Positions 16,445-25,479 of a stretch of DNA of 64,000 nt are shown here, piece by piece (the stretch's first letter is position 1; the number at the start of each line of letters is the position of its first letter). This stretch comes from an uncultured Alistipes sp. Lineage in GTDB: Bacteria; Bacteroidota; Bacteroidia; Bacteroidales; Rikenellaceae. The notes below the pieces were generated by a model. That model ran no database searches. It was not told the DNA's origin and was given only the letters and a program-made list of their open reading frames with translations. The stretch lies in NCBI GenBank assembly GCA_937911745.1, contig CALDPX010000047.1:1-64000 (forward strand), in the 5' to 3' direction. A program made the translations under genes and the position numbers.

Positions 16445-19400
16445 AAGCGCCGTGACAGTGCTTGTATTTTTTACCTGAGCCGCAAGGACAAGGATCATTG
16501 GGGCGCACCTTCTTCTCAACGTGTACGGGCATAGGCTTGCTCTTCTCGCCCTGACCAGCCTGAGCAGCGGCAGCCATACGCGAAGCCTGCAACTTGTTGA
16601 CATCAACCTTCTGCTGTGCCTGCTGACGGCGCGAGAGGCGGCTCTCTGCCTGCTCCTTAGTGGGGATAAAGCCCTTCATCAGTATGGAGATAACTTCGGC
16701 ATTTACCTTGTCTATCATCGCCTCGAAGAGGTTGTACGACTCGCCTTTGTATATAAGGAGGGGATCCTTCTGCTCGTAGGTGGCATTCTGAACGCTCTGT
16801 TTCAGATCGTCCATCTCCCTGAGGTGCTCGCGCCAATTATCGTCAATGGTGGTGAGCATTGCGAGTTTGGTGAACATCTTATAGATCTCGGTGCCCTCGT
16901 TCTCCACACATTTTTTGAGGTTTACGAGCACATTATAGACGAGGGTGCCATTGGTTACGGGCACATACATATTCTCGGCTTGGGGATTGCTCTCAACCAC
17001 ATTCTTGATGACAGGCATAGCGGTCTGAGCCACCATCTGAGCCCTACGGGCATAGGCAGCACGAATATCCTCAACAATCATATCTGCCAACGCAGCACTA
17101 TCTGCCTTATTGTAGGCGTCCTCGCTGAACGAAGGTTGGATAGCCACCTGACGTATGAGTTCCAGCGACATCTCCTCATAGGGAACACCCTTGAAGTTTG
17201 CCGCAAAGGTGTCGGCAAAGGAGAGTATCATATTATTCAGGTCGACATCCACACCCTCGCCATAGAGTGCATGACGGCGCATAGTGTAGATAGCCGTACG
17301 CTGTTTGTTCATCACATCATCGTACTCCAAAAGTCGCTTACGGATACCGAAGTTGTTCTCCTCAACCTTCTTCTGCGCCCTCTCGATGGCTCCGCTCATC
17401 ATCTTGGCAGAGATAACCTCGCCCTCTTGCAAGCCCATTTTATCCATCATCGACGCCAGGCGGTCGCCACCGAACAGACGCAACAAGTCATCCTCGGTCG
17501 ACACGAAGAACTGCGACGAGCCGGGGTCACCCTGACGTCCCGAACGACCTCTGAGCTGACGGTCCACACGGCGACTCTCGTGACGCTCGGTACCAATGAT
17601 AGCAAGACCTCCGGCAGCCTTCACCTCGGGCGAAAGTTTAATATCCGTACCACGTCCCGCCATATTGGTTGCGATGGTAACCTGTCCTGCCCTACCTGCC
17701 TCGGCAACAACCTGAGCCTCCTGAGCGTGCTGCTTGGCATTGAGTACATTGTGGGGTATATGGCGAATCTTCAAGATGCGGCTCAGAAGTTCCGATACCT
17801 CAACCGAGGTAGTACCCACCAATACGGGGCGTCCCTCGCCAACAAGCCTTTCAATCTCCTCCACAACAGCATTATATTTCTCCCTCTTGGTCTTATAGAG
17901 CAGATCCTCCTTATCCTCACGTGCAATGGGGCGGTTGGTGGGAATAACTACAACGTCGAGTTTATAGATGCTCCAAAACTCGCTCGCCTCCGTCTCGGCG
18001 GTACCTGTCATACCGGCGAGTTTGTGGTACATACGGAAGTAGTTCTGCAAGGTGATGGTCGCAAAGGTCTGCGTTGCAGCCTCCACCTTAACTCTCTCCT
18101 TAGCCTCAATAGCCTGGTGCAGACCGTCCGAGTAGCGGCGACCTTCCATAATACGTCCCGTCTGCTCGTCGACAATCTTCACCTTGCCATCCATAAGCAC
18201 ATACTCCACATCCTTCTCGAACATACTATACGCTTTGAGCAACTGGTTTACGGTGTGTACCCTTTCGCTCTTGGTGGCATAGTCGGCAAGCATTGCATCC
18301 TTCTTGGCGGCTCTCTCCTCGGGTGTCATATCGCTCTTTTCGAGTGCGGCAATCTCCGAGCCGATATCGGGCAGCACGAAGAACTTATCATCACCCACCG
18401 AGCGGGCCAACATCTCGTGTCCCTTGTCGGTAAGTTCTATGGAGTTGAGTTTCTCATCAATAACAAAGAAGAGTTCGTCGGTAATCTCGGGCATACGCTC
18501 GTTTTTGTTTGCCATATAGATTGCCTCGGTCTTCTGCAACAGCACCTTCATACCCTGCTCCGAAAGGAACTTGATGAGGTTCTTATTCTTGGGCAAGCCC
18601 TTATGTGAGCGTAGCAGCAAGATACCACCCTCCTCGGTCTTACCCTCGGCAATGAGTTTGCGAGCCCTAACAAGGCAGTCGGCAGCAAAGTTGCGTTGCA
18701 GGTTGTAGAGTCGCTCGACAATATCGCGATATTCGTCAAAGAGTTGGTCGTCGCCCTTAGGCACAGGACCCGAAATAATCAGAGGGGTACGGGCATCGTC
18801 AATAAGCACCGAGTCCACCTCATCGACAATGGCAAAGTGGTGTTTCTTCTGCACCAACTCCTTAGCCTGAATAGACATATTATCCCTCAGGTAGTCGAAA
18901 CCGAACTCGTTATTGGTACCGAAAGTGATGTTAGCCTCGTATGCCCTCCTACGCTCTGCCGAGTTGGGGCGGTAGTTGTCGATACACTCCACCGACAAGC
19001 CGTGGAATTGGTACATAGGACCCATCCACTCGCAGTCACGTTTTGCCAGATAGTCATTCACGGTCACAACGTGCACACCCTTGCCTGCAAGCGCGTTGAG
19101 GAATACGGGCAGCGTAGCCACAAGGGTTTTACCCTCACCCGTAGCCATCTCGGCAATTTTACCCTTATGGAGCACCACGCCACCGAAGAGCTGAACATCG
19201 TAGTGGACCATATCCCACTTAATGTCGTTGCCTCCTGCGGTCCAAGTGGTCTGCCATACAGCCTTGTCGCCCTCGATGCTCACAAAGTCCCTCACCGAAG
19301 CCAAGTCCCTATCGAACTGCGAGGCGGTAACCTCCACGGTCTCATTCTCGGCAAACCTGCGGGCAGTAGACTTCATAATGGCAAAAGCCTCGGGCAATAT

Positions 19401-19721
19401 CTCATCGAGCCTCTGCTCAATCTTCTCGTCAATCTTCTCGGTGAGCTGTTCTATCTCCTTCGAGATGGCACTCTTCTTGTCGATGGGAATATCCTCCTCA
19501 ATCTCCAATTTAAGCCTCGCGATACGCTCCTCCTCGGGGCGGATGAACTCCGCAATACCCTCCCTCAGAGCCGCCGAGCGTCCCCTCAGTTCATCATTCG
19601 ACAGCGCGTCTATCGTGGGATAGAGCGCAAGTATCTTATCCACATAAGGCTGGATCTCCTTCTTGTCCTTATCACTCTTCGTTCCAAAAAAGAGTTTCAA
19701 AACCGACTGTACTACATTCAT
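16443..19721 (-). CDS. secA: Preprotein translocase ATPase SecA
   Basis: SecA drives proteins through SecYEG. At 1092 residues it is longer than E. coli SecA (901), with the extra length typical of Bacteroidetes. Visible motifs: Walker A MATGEGKTLVATLP, Walker B IVDEVDSVLIDDARTPLIISGP, helicase motifs TNMAGRGTDI and GTERHESRRVDRQLRGRSGRQGD, and the C-terminal zinc tail CPCGSGKKYKHC. No frame disruption. It is a single-gene unit with a long repeat-filled region upstream and a nested hairpin at its 3' end. Confidence 0.98.
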   Translation of the reverse strand: MNVVQSVLKLFFGTKSDKDKKEIQPYVDKILALYPTIDALSNDELRGRSAALREGIAEFIRPEEERIARLKLEIEEDIPIDKKSAISKEIEQLTEKIDEKIEQRLDEILPEAFAIMKSTARRFAENETVEVTASQFDRDLASVRDFVSIEGDKAVWQTTWTAGGNDIKWDMVHYDVQLFGGVVLHKGKIAEMATGEGKTLVATLPVFLNALAGKGVHVVTVNDYLAKRDCEWMGPMYQFHGLSVECIDNYRPNSAERRRAYEANITFGTNNEFGFDYLRDNMSIQAKELVQKKHHFAIVDEVDSVLIDDARTPLIISGPVPKGDDQLFDEYRDIVERLYNLQRNFAADCLVRARKLIAEGKTEEGGILLLRSHKGLPKNKNLIKFLSEQGMKVLLQKTEAIYMANKNERMPEITDELFFVIDEKLNSIELTDKGHEMLARSVGDDKFFVLPDIGSEIAALEKSDMTPEERAAKKDAMLADYATKSERVHTVNQLLKAYSMFEKDVEYVLMDGKVKIVDEQTGRIMEGRRYSDGLHQAIEAKERVKVEAATQTFATITLQNYFRMYHKLAGMTGTAETEASEFWSIYKLDVVVIPTNRPIAREDKEDLLYKTKREKYNAVVEEIERLVGEGRPVLVGTTSVEVSELLSRILKIRHIPHNVLNAKQHAQEAQVVAEAGRAGQVTIATNMAGRGTDIKLSPEVKAAGGLAIIGTERHESRRVDRQLRGRSGRQGDPGSSQFFVSTEDDLLRLFGGDRLASMMDKMGLQEGEVISAKMMSGAIERAQKKVEENNFGIRKRLLEYDDVMNKQRTAIYTMRRHALYGEGVDVDLNNMILSFADTFAANFKGVPYEEMSLELIRQVAIQPSFSEDAYNKADSAALADMIVEDIRAAYARRAQMVAQTAMPVIKNVVESNPQAENMYVPVTNGTLVYNVLVNLKKCVENEGTEIYKMFTKLAMLTTIDDNWREHLREMDDLKQSVQNATYEQKDPLLIYKGESYNLFEAMIDKVNAEVISILMKGFIPTKEQAESRLSRRQQAQQKVDVNKLQASRMAAAAQAGQGEKSKPMPVHVEKKVRPNDPCPCGSGKKYKHCHGA

Positions 19722-19766
19722 CTTTTCTTCTATATTTTTTTGTTTTCCTTTTTGTTTCTTCTTTTC

Positions 19767-20077
19767 GCACCTTTTTGTAAAAAGGTGCTACCAAAAACTT
19801 TTATGCGATACTGCGTATCGCTTTACCTTTGCTATGCCCTATGTTAGCATTCCCAACACAAAAGCGTCACTCTGGCACAAAAGTCGCCCAAAAATTTTTA
19901 TGCGATACTGCGTATCGCTTTACCTTTGCTACGCCTTATATTTAGTATTCCCAACACAAAAGCGTCACTCTGACGCCCTTTTTGTAAAAAGGTGCTACCA
20001 AAAACTTTTAGTGTAGACTTTGCTACGCCTTAGTGGGAGTTATGGGAGATATGAGAGATATGGGATTGTCTCAACTT
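19767..20077. repeat. Repeat-filled spacer between secA and the DUF2851 gene
   Basis: It contains hairpin GCACCTTTTTGTAAAAAGGTGC (19767-19788) followed by CCAAAAACTTTTA, and a second hairpin copy at 19974-19993. A tandem repeat of period 97 bp (19803 and 19900) carries GCGATACTGCGTATCGC and ends in AAAAGCGTCACTCTG. Period-7 arrays with GGGAGTTATG motifs fill 20033-20095. The array supplies the stop codon of the DUF2851 gene. No protein-coding gene was seen; the secA promoter was not found. Confidence 0.75.
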
Positions 20078-20989
20078 TCAACTCTCAACTCTCCTCATCA
20101 TCCTTCCCAGCGGGCACTCGCCACATCTACCCTCATCGCACAAGTGCGAGAGTTCGATGAGTGCCTGGCTATCGTATGCCGACTTTGCGGGTACTCCAAC
20201 GCCCGTCCAGCGGCTCACAAGTCTATTCTTCTCGGAGGGTATCTCTTCGAGTAGGTCGAGAGCCGCACTCTTCATCTCGCTGCGCCCCATAACCGTCGCA
20301 TAGGCAAACTGCATCGGCACCACAAGATTTATGGCGAGCATATTCATCTTATCGCGTCCAAGATGTCCTCCACTACTTACTCTCTTGCCGTCAATCTTAA
20401 ATCTCCTTTGCCAATAGTCGCTCGTGGTAATGGCAAACATTCGTTCCACATCTGCCAAACTCCCAACACCCATCAGTGCGTCCATCGAGAACTCCTCCTT
20501 GGCAACCAGAGCCGCCATCTGCACAATCCTAATAACGGGATTTCCGGCAGGGAAATTGCCCGACCTTCTCCAAGCACCCATACTCATTGCACAAAGGTTA
20601 TACTTTCTCGACAAGTAGTCAAACTCTTGCTGCAACCTCACAATGTAGTCGTCATAGAACTCTCCGCCAAGCAATCCCGACGTTCCAAGCAGCAGAGCCT
20701 CCACCCTTGTGAGCGAGTTGCGCTCTTTGAGACAGGCGAGATAGGGGACTCTTTGTGCCAACTCCTCAAAAGGCTGTGAGTTGCGGGGTGCTCCCATAGC
20801 GTAGGCGGTCATAACGTAGAGTGTTTGGTTCCAATCTTTGTTGTACTGTTCCCAAATCTCCAACACCCTTTGGCTCTTGCGCACAATCCTCTGCACCAAG
20901 AGACTCTCGACAAGTTTGGTCCTCCTGAGGGGCTCCATCGTTGCCAGATTCTCCCTACACATCATATGCTCCGCCACACCACGCTCCAT
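20078..20989 (-). CDS. DUF2851 family protein, N-terminally short
   Basis: The 303-residue product matches the C-terminal part of the DUF2851 family: AMGAPRNSQPFEELA, RVEALLLGTSGLL, FDYLSRKYNL, GNFPAGNPVIRIVQMAAL, and near the end a cysteine cluster CDEGRCGECPLG. Family members are usually about 420 residues with an N-terminal domain of roughly 110-150 residues that is absent here. Upstream of the start the frame meets a TGA (20020-region complement at 21020-21022), so no longer form is possible without a frameshift. The stop codon lies in a heptad repeat. Function unknown. It follows the DUF59 and sufE genes on the same strand. Confidence 0.75.
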   Translation of the reverse strand: MERGVAEHMMCRENLATMEPLRRTKLVESLLVQRIVRKSQRVLEIWEQYNKDWNQTLYVMTAYAMGAPRNSQPFEELAQRVPYLACLKERNSLTRVEALLLGTSGLLGGEFYDDYIVRLQQEFDYLSRKYNLCAMSMGAWRRSGNFPAGNPVIRIVQMAALVAKEEFSMDALMGVGSLADVERMFAITTSDYWQRRFKIDGKRVSSGGHLGRDKMNMLAINLVVPMQFAYATVMGRSEMKSAALDLLEEIPSEKNRLVSRWTGVGVPAKSAYDSQALIELSHLCDEGRCGECPLGRMMRRVES

Positions 20990-20999
20990 AGCCTCGCTA

Positions 21000-21320
21000 C
21001 TACAACATTCCGAGTTCCATCAGAGCCTCCTCGCTCATCATATTCTTGTCCCAAGGTGGATCGAAGACTATCTCCACCACCACCTCGTCAACACCTCTAA
21101 CCTTAGCCACCTGCGTATGCACCTCCTCAACAAGGAAGTCCGCCATAGGGCAGTTGGGGGCTGTAAGTGTCATACGGATATGAACTTTCCTGTCGGGTGT
21201 ATAGTCCACATCATAGACCAATCCGAGGTCGTAAATGTTCACCGGAATCTCGGGGTCGTATATATTTTTCAGCGTATCGATAATATCGCTCTCTACGCTC
21301 TGTATCTCTTCGGGTGTCAT
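21000..21320 (-). CDS. DUF59 / MIP18-type Fe-S assembly protein (SufT-like)
   Basis: At 106 residues this is a single DUF59 domain: EIQSVESDIIDTLKNIYDPE, then NIYDLGLVYDV, then the conserved TLTAPNCPMADFL with its cysteine, and FDPPWDKNMMSEEA at the end. Proteins of this type help mature Fe-S enzymes. Its position between sufE and the DUF2851 gene on one strand, 6 bp from sufE, supports an Fe-S role. Confidence 0.9.
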   Translation of the reverse strand: MTPEEIQSVESDIIDTLKNIYDPEIPVNIYDLGLVYDVDYTPDRKVHIRMTLTAPNCPMADFLVEEVHTQVAKVRGVDEVVVEIVFDPPWDKNMMSEEALMELGML

Positions 21321-21326
21321 CTTCTT

Positions 21327-21749
21327 CTACTCTTCTTTTTTTACTGAAAAAGCCAACGCATACCTCTTCATCTGGCTCAGCATCTCGCCCAAACCGTTAG
21401 CCCTCGTGGGCGAGAGGTAGGAGCGGATGCCTATGCGGTCGATGAAGTAGAGTTCGGTGGAGAGTATCTCCTCGGGTGTGCGACCACCCAAAGCTCTTGT
21501 GAGCAAGCCCGCAATGCCCTTTACGATAAGAGCATCTGCATCGGTCGAGAAATAGACCTTGCCATCCCTCAGTTCGGCATCTATCCACACCCTCGACTGA
21601 CAACCGTCAATCAAATACTCCTCGGTCTTGTGCCTCGGGTCAATCTCCCTGCACTCCTCCGCCATATCTATCAAATACTGCAACTTATCATCGGGATCAT
21701 CAAACATCCCAAAGTCCGCAATAATCTCTTCCTGTATCTCGTCTTTCAT
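21327..21749 (-). CDS. sufE: SufE cysteine desulfurase activator
   Basis: The start is the ATG at 21749 (MKDEIQEEI); the upstream in-frame extension is repeat sequence. The 140-residue protein has the catalytic region YLIDGCQSRVW with the sulfur-accepting cysteine near residue 50, and the helix GRTPEEILS typical of SufE. It accepts persulfide sulfur from SufS and passes it to the SufBCD scaffold. No other suf genes are in the window. Confidence 0.93.
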   Translation of the reverse strand: MKDEIQEEIIADFGMFDDPDDKLQYLIDMAEECREIDPRHKTEEYLIDGCQSRVWIDAELRDGKVYFSTDADALIVKGIAGLLTRALGGRTPEEILSTELYFIDRIGIRSYLSPTRANGLGEMLSQMKRYALAFSVKKEE

Positions 21750-21770
21750 ATCTTGTGTTTTGTATTTTCT

Positions 21771-21880
21771 CCGCTTTTTGTAAAAAGCGGAACCAAAAAC
21801 TTTTAGTGTAATCCTTGCTCTACCCCAATGGGAGTTATGAGAGATGTGAGATTGTCTCAACTCTCAATTCTCAATTCCCA
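21771..21880. repeat. Composite repeat between sufE and the PafA-like gene
   Basis: Hairpin CCGCTTTTTGTAAAAAGCGG (21771-21790), then CCAAAAACTTTTAGTGTA, GGGAGTTATGAGAGATGTGAG and a CTCAATT heptad array. The same order occurs at 19974-20095. The array supplies the stop codon (TGA) of the PafA-like gene at 21864. Confidence 0.8.
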
Positions 21881-23441
21881 AAGGCTTTGCCTCGGCTCCC
21901 AACGGCACATCCACGCCAATCATCTCGGCGAGCGTAACCACCAACGAGCGAACATCGACTTTCTCTTCGATTCTGCATCTCTCCACACCCATTCCACTGA
22001 GTGCCACCACAGCCCTACGATAGGGCGCATAGATGAGCGAAGAGGTCACTTGGGGCATCACACCCTCACTCTCCACCTCGCACCAATCGGGCATCAGTAC
22101 CAACTGCACATCTGCCGAGCGTTTGGGATAGAAGCCCTCTTGCACAATATCCACAACACCTCCCTTGATGCCTCCATCCATCATCTCCGAGGCAGTGATG
22201 GCGTGCGACACACCCCTCAGTCCAAGTGCGAAGGTACCCACCTGACGTTGGAGTGCCGCAAGGTCCAGCCCCTTAGAGAAGGCAAGCGTATGGTTGAGCC
22301 ACACCCCACCATTGTAGTACCCCAACACCCAATCGCCCTTGCCATAGGTGGCGTTGAGAAAACTATTGATAAGAAATCGAGCCTGCGAGGCATTCAATAC
22401 ATTCTCGCCACCGAGAGCCTCCCTCACACCGCCATCGGTTGAGAGTACAAAGAGCACCTTACCATCTGCCTGTGCCGAAGCAAAGGTCATAAGGTCGGCA
22501 AGAGCCTCATCGAGCCTATAATACATATCCTCCACCTCGCGCGAGGAGAGCCCATGACGCGCAATAATCCTTCGTGGCGAATCGAAACATACGCTGAGCA
22601 TATCGGTTGCCGCGTCGTGTCCGAGTCGGTTATAGATTATAGCCTCCTTAGCGAACTCTGCAACCATCTGATTGGATATTGGCGTGTAGAGCAACTCCAC
22701 GACATCGTCAGCCGAGGCGCGACTCTTCCTCTCTCCACGAGGTGGCTTATAGCCGTAGGGCTTTGCGACACAAGAGGTGCTATTTCTATACTCACCCTCG
22801 TGGCGCGAGAGCACCCACTCCTCTCCTATCTTCTCTCGCCAATATCCCGAGGCGTTATATTTGCTCACCCACTTGGGGAGTGTTGTCTTGTATTTTGTGG
22901 AGGTTGTCCACCTACCCGAGAGAGAGTCTATCCACCACACCTCCGAGGGGGCAAGACCTCCGAGAATGATTGCCGAGGAGGCATCGGCAGCCACCGACAC
23001 CGACTTGGCACCCTCCACAGAGCGCACCACCACATCACCCAACGTTTCGAGCACGAGATTGGCGTTCGACACTCGACTGTCGGGGTGGTCGGCATCGAAA
23101 GTGCAGCAGCGGCTATCTCCCACCACCAACATCTTCGAGCCGTTGTTGTTGTTCCACCAGCAATCACCCACCACACCACTAAGCCAAGGCGAAGCACCCG
23201 TAGAGAGTGCTGCCAAAGCCGAGGGGGTAGTAGGCGCAAAGGGATAGTAGGCGTAGGGGTAACTCCTACCCGAGAGCAGACGCTCAAAACCTCCCGCACG
23301 AAACCCTTCGGCATAGCGCTCCAAATCGACCATTCGTGCCTGCGACACCACAATGTTGACCACCAAGCGTGGACGCTCGGCAGCCCTCGCCCCAAAGGCG
23401 AGCAGAAACAGGGTGGAGAGTAGCAGCAAACGGTTCTTCAT
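21864..23441 (-). CDS. PafA-type alkaline phosphatase family protein, metal site degenerate
   Basis: This 525-residue protein has a signal peptide (MKNRLLLLSTLFLLAFGARA) and the overall plan of Bacteroidetes PafA/nucleotide pyrophosphatase proteins. Several metal and nucleophile positions look replaced. The usual DQ-x-R-x-D is SQARMVD. The Thr-x-x-PGH region reads TTPSALAALSTG. The S-x-TD-xx-GH stretch reads SVCFDSPRRIIARHG, and the A-D-H-G motif reads STDGGV. It therefore probably does not hydrolyse phosphate esters in the usual way and may be a binding or structural paralogue. Its last codons (IEN stop) come from a heptad repeat. Family placement is likely; loss of activity is inferred from motifs alone. 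Confidence 0.72.
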   Translation of the reverse strand: MKNRLLLLSTLFLLAFGARAAERPRLVVNIVVSQARMVDLERYAEGFRAGGFERLLSGRSYPYAYYPFAPTTPSALAALSTGASPWLSGVVGDCWWNNNNGSKMLVVGDSRCCTFDADHPDSRVSNANLVLETLGDVVVRSVEGAKSVSVAADASSAIILGGLAPSEVWWIDSLSGRWTTSTKYKTTLPKWVSKYNASGYWREKIGEEWVLSRHEGEYRNSTSCVAKPYGYKPPRGERKSRASADDVVELLYTPISNQMVAEFAKEAIIYNRLGHDAATDMLSVCFDSPRRIIARHGLSSREVEDMYYRLDEALADLMTFASAQADGKVLFVLSTDGGVREALGGENVLNASQARFLINSFLNATYGKGDWVLGYYNGGVWLNHTLAFSKGLDLAALQRQVGTFALGLRGVSHAITASEMMDGGIKGGVVDIVQEGFYPKRSADVQLVLMPDWCEVESEGVMPQVTSSLIYAPYRRAVVALSGMGVERCRIEEKVDVRSLVVTLAEMIGVDVPLGAEAKPLGIEN

Positions 23442-23490
23442 ACGATTTGGTCAAAATATCGGGTAAAGATAATAAATATCTATGATATTT

Positions 23491-23534
23491 AACCCCTCGC
23501 AAAGAAGAAAGTTTCTCTGCGAGGGGTTTTTTCG
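23491..23534. terminator. Terminator between ispE and the PafA-like gene
   Basis: An 11-bp perfect stem (23491-23501 with 23518-23528) followed by TTTTTTC on the plus strand. On the minus strand, where the genes run, the tail is TTAAATA. It may act as an ispE terminator. Confidence 0.7.
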
Positions 23535-23557
23535 GTTTTTTGGCGGATTTTGAGCCC

Positions 23558-24376
23558 TTAGAGCCTACACACAAAGACCTCTTCGCCTGCGAAGATTGGC
23601 GTGTAGGAGGGCTTCTTCTCGAAGAGTCCGAACATTGCCGAGCCGGAGCCCGAGAGCGAAGCGTAGAGAGCCCCCTCTCGTATCATTTCGCGTTTGATAT
23701 TCGGAAGTGCGGTATGTCGCCCGAAGAGCGATGGTTCAAAATCATTGACAATCTCTCTCTGCCACTGCTCGCGTGGGAGTCTGAGGCGTTCTTCGAGCGG
23801 CATATCGGGAACGTGGGGTACCACACCCGCATAAGCCTCGGCTGTGGATATGCCAAACGAGGGCTTGGAGATAACGCACCACAGCCCCGCAAGGTCCACC
23901 TCCTTGGCGGGAGTCATAATCTCCCCCCTACCTCGGCAGAACATCGGCTCCGAGTGGATGAAAAATGGCACATCGCTACCGAGTCTTGCGGCACACTCCA
24001 CCATCTGTTCGGTGGAGAGCCTGAGCGAGAAAATCTCGTTCATACCCTTTATGGCAGCGGCAGCATCGGCACTACCGCCACCCAACCCTGCGCCAAAGGG
24101 TATCTGCTTATCCAACTTGATTTTAACACCACCTATGCCATACAACTCTCGGAGCAACATCCAAGCCTTAACCACCAGATTGCGGTCCGAGGCGCAGTCG
24201 ATACTGAGTCCCTCTATTGCAAGGCTGCAACCTCCTCCCTCCGAGGGCTCAATTTCTATCTTGTCGGCAATGGCACCTACGGGGACCATAAGCGTATCTA
24301 TATCGTGGTAGCCGTCTGCTCGGCGGCGCAGAATATCGAGTCCGAGATTGATTTTGGGGTGTGCTGTAAGTATCAT
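23558..24376 (-). CDS. ispE: 4-diphosphocytidyl-2-C-methyl-D-erythritol kinase
   Basis: This GHMP kinase of the non-mevalonate isoprenoid pathway phosphorylates CDP-methylerythritol with ATP. The 272-residue protein has the substrate motif HPKINLGLDI with RRADGYHDI at the N-terminus, the ATP loop IPFGAGLGGGSADAAAA near 90-106, and the C-terminal SLSGSGSAMFGLF loop. Start ATG at 24376; a consensus -7 box on the minus strand lies 26-33 bp upstream. Confidence 0.95.
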   Translation of the reverse strand: MILTAHPKINLGLDILRRRADGYHDIDTLMVPVGAIADKIEIEPSEGGGCSLAIEGLSIDCASDRNLVVKAWMLLRELYGIGGVKIKLDKQIPFGAGLGGGSADAAAAIKGMNEIFSLRLSTEQMVECAARLGSDVPFFIHSEPMFCRGRGEIMTPAKEVDLAGLWCVISKPSFGISTAEAYAGVVPHVPDMPLEERLRLPREQWQREIVNDFEPSLFGRHTALPNIKREMIREGALYASLSGSGSAMFGLFEKKPSYTPIFAGEEVFVCRL

Positions 24377-24392
24377 TTTAATTGAGGGTTTA

Positions 24393-24431
24393 TTGTGAGA
24401 ACAAAGATAATTATTTTATCTTTGCCTACAA
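24393..24431. promoter_or_regulatory. Overlapping divergent promoters, ispE and GSCFA gene
   Basis: Plus strand: TTG at 24393-24395, 21-bp spacer, TATCTTTG at 24417-24424; predicted start near 24431 leaves only a 13-nt leader before the GSCFA gene. Minus strand: TTTTG at 24428-24431, 18-bp spacer, TATCTTTG (plus 24402-24409) for ispE. The two overlap, so the genes may compete for polymerase. Confidence 0.65.
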
Positions 24432-24443
24432 AAGCCTAAAACT

Positions 24444-25409
24444 ATGAAATTACGCACCGAAATTACCATCCGTCCCAACGACCACAAGATAGACCAGCAG
24501 CAGAGGGTTTTTATGGTCGGTTCCTGCTTTACCGAAGAGATTGCCTCGCGCCTTGTGCGCATCGGTATTCCCACCCACAGCAATCCTCTGGGGGTGCTCT
24601 ACAATCCCTTGTCGGTAGAGAGTTGTATTCGCAGGGTTGTGGAGGCACAGAAAATAGAGCGCGAGGAGTTGCACTGCAAGGGCGATATGTGGTTTTCGCT
24701 CGACACCCACGGCTCATTCGACAGCCCCGACCCACAGAGGGTTTTGGAGAGTGTTAACGGCTCCATCGTGGAGGCTCACAAGGAGTTCTCCCAAGCCGAT
24801 TGGCTCATCGTAACGCTCGGCACTGCAATGGTTTACGAAAGAGCAGGCAAGGTGGTTGCCAACTGCCACCGAATGTCCGCATCGGAGTTTACACACCGCC
24901 TGATGACAATCGAAGAGGTTAGCGAGTCGCTCGAAAGGATTGTGGAGATGGCGGCAGGCAAACACGTCATCTTCACGCTCAGCCCCGTGAGGTACGTAGG
25001 CGACGGTTTGGAGGGCAATATGGTGTCGAAATCAATCCTAAGGCTCGCCATAGAGCGTGTGGCAGCCGCCCACAGCGAAGTGGAGTACTTCCCCTCCTAC
25101 GAGATTTTCCTCGACGATTTGCGTGACTACCGCTACTATGGCGACGATATGTTGCATCCCTCAAAGGCGGGTGTGGACTATGTGTGGGAGCGATTTGGAG
25201 AGTATTGCTTGACACGCGAGGTGGAGGCAGACGGCGAACTCTTTGCACGTCTTACCGATGCCCGCAACCATCGCCCCTTGCACCCCGAAAGCAGCGAGTA
25301 TGCCACCTTCTGCGACACAATGTTCCGCAAGGCTCGCACCCTGGCTCACAAATTCCCCAAGAACGAGATTGCAGCCTCGCTGGTAAAGCATTTTGCCGAG
25401 AGGAATTAA
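24444..25409 (+). CDS. GSCFA domain protein
   Basis: This 321-residue protein has the family-defining motif VGSCFTEEI at residues 26-34 and the region WLIVTLGTAMVYE, plus FTLSPVRYVGDG and DDMLHPSK, which resemble blocks of SGNH/GDSL hydrolases. GSCFA proteins are common in Bacteroidetes, often annotated as hypothetical, and may act as esterases on an unknown substrate. No signal peptide. It is a single-gene unit with a consensus promoter and a strong terminator. Confidence 0.9.
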   Translation: MKLRTEITIRPNDHKIDQQQRVFMVGSCFTEEIASRLVRIGIPTHSNPLGVLYNPLSVESCIRRVVEAQKIEREELHCKGDMWFSLDTHGSFDSPDPQRVLESVNGSIVEAHKEFSQADWLIVTLGTAMVYERAGKVVANCHRMSASEFTHRLMTIEEVSESLERIVEMAAGKHVIFTLSPVRYVGDGLEGNMVSKSILRLAIERVAAAHSEVEYFPSYEIFLDDLRDYRYYGDDMLHPSKAGVDYVWERFGEYCLTREVEADGELFARLTDARNHRPLHPESSEYATFCDTMFRKARTLAHKFPKNEIAASLVKHFAERN

Positions 25410-25425
25410 CGGGAATGACAAACAC

Positions 25426-25461
25426 AAAAAGTGGCACAGAGAGTTCTCTGTGCCACTTTTT
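25426..25461. terminator. Bidirectional terminator
   Basis: AAAAAGTGGCACAGAGA pairs with its perfect complement ending at 25461, giving A-tract and T-tract on either side. It serves the convergent GSCFA and EEP genes. Confidence 0.93.
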
Positions 25462-25479
25462 ATTATCTCCTTTTCGCCT

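Noticed and set aside
16521..18608. Long open frame (695 codons) opposite secA
   Set aside because: Antisense shadow of secA with His/Leu-rich, motif-free translation.
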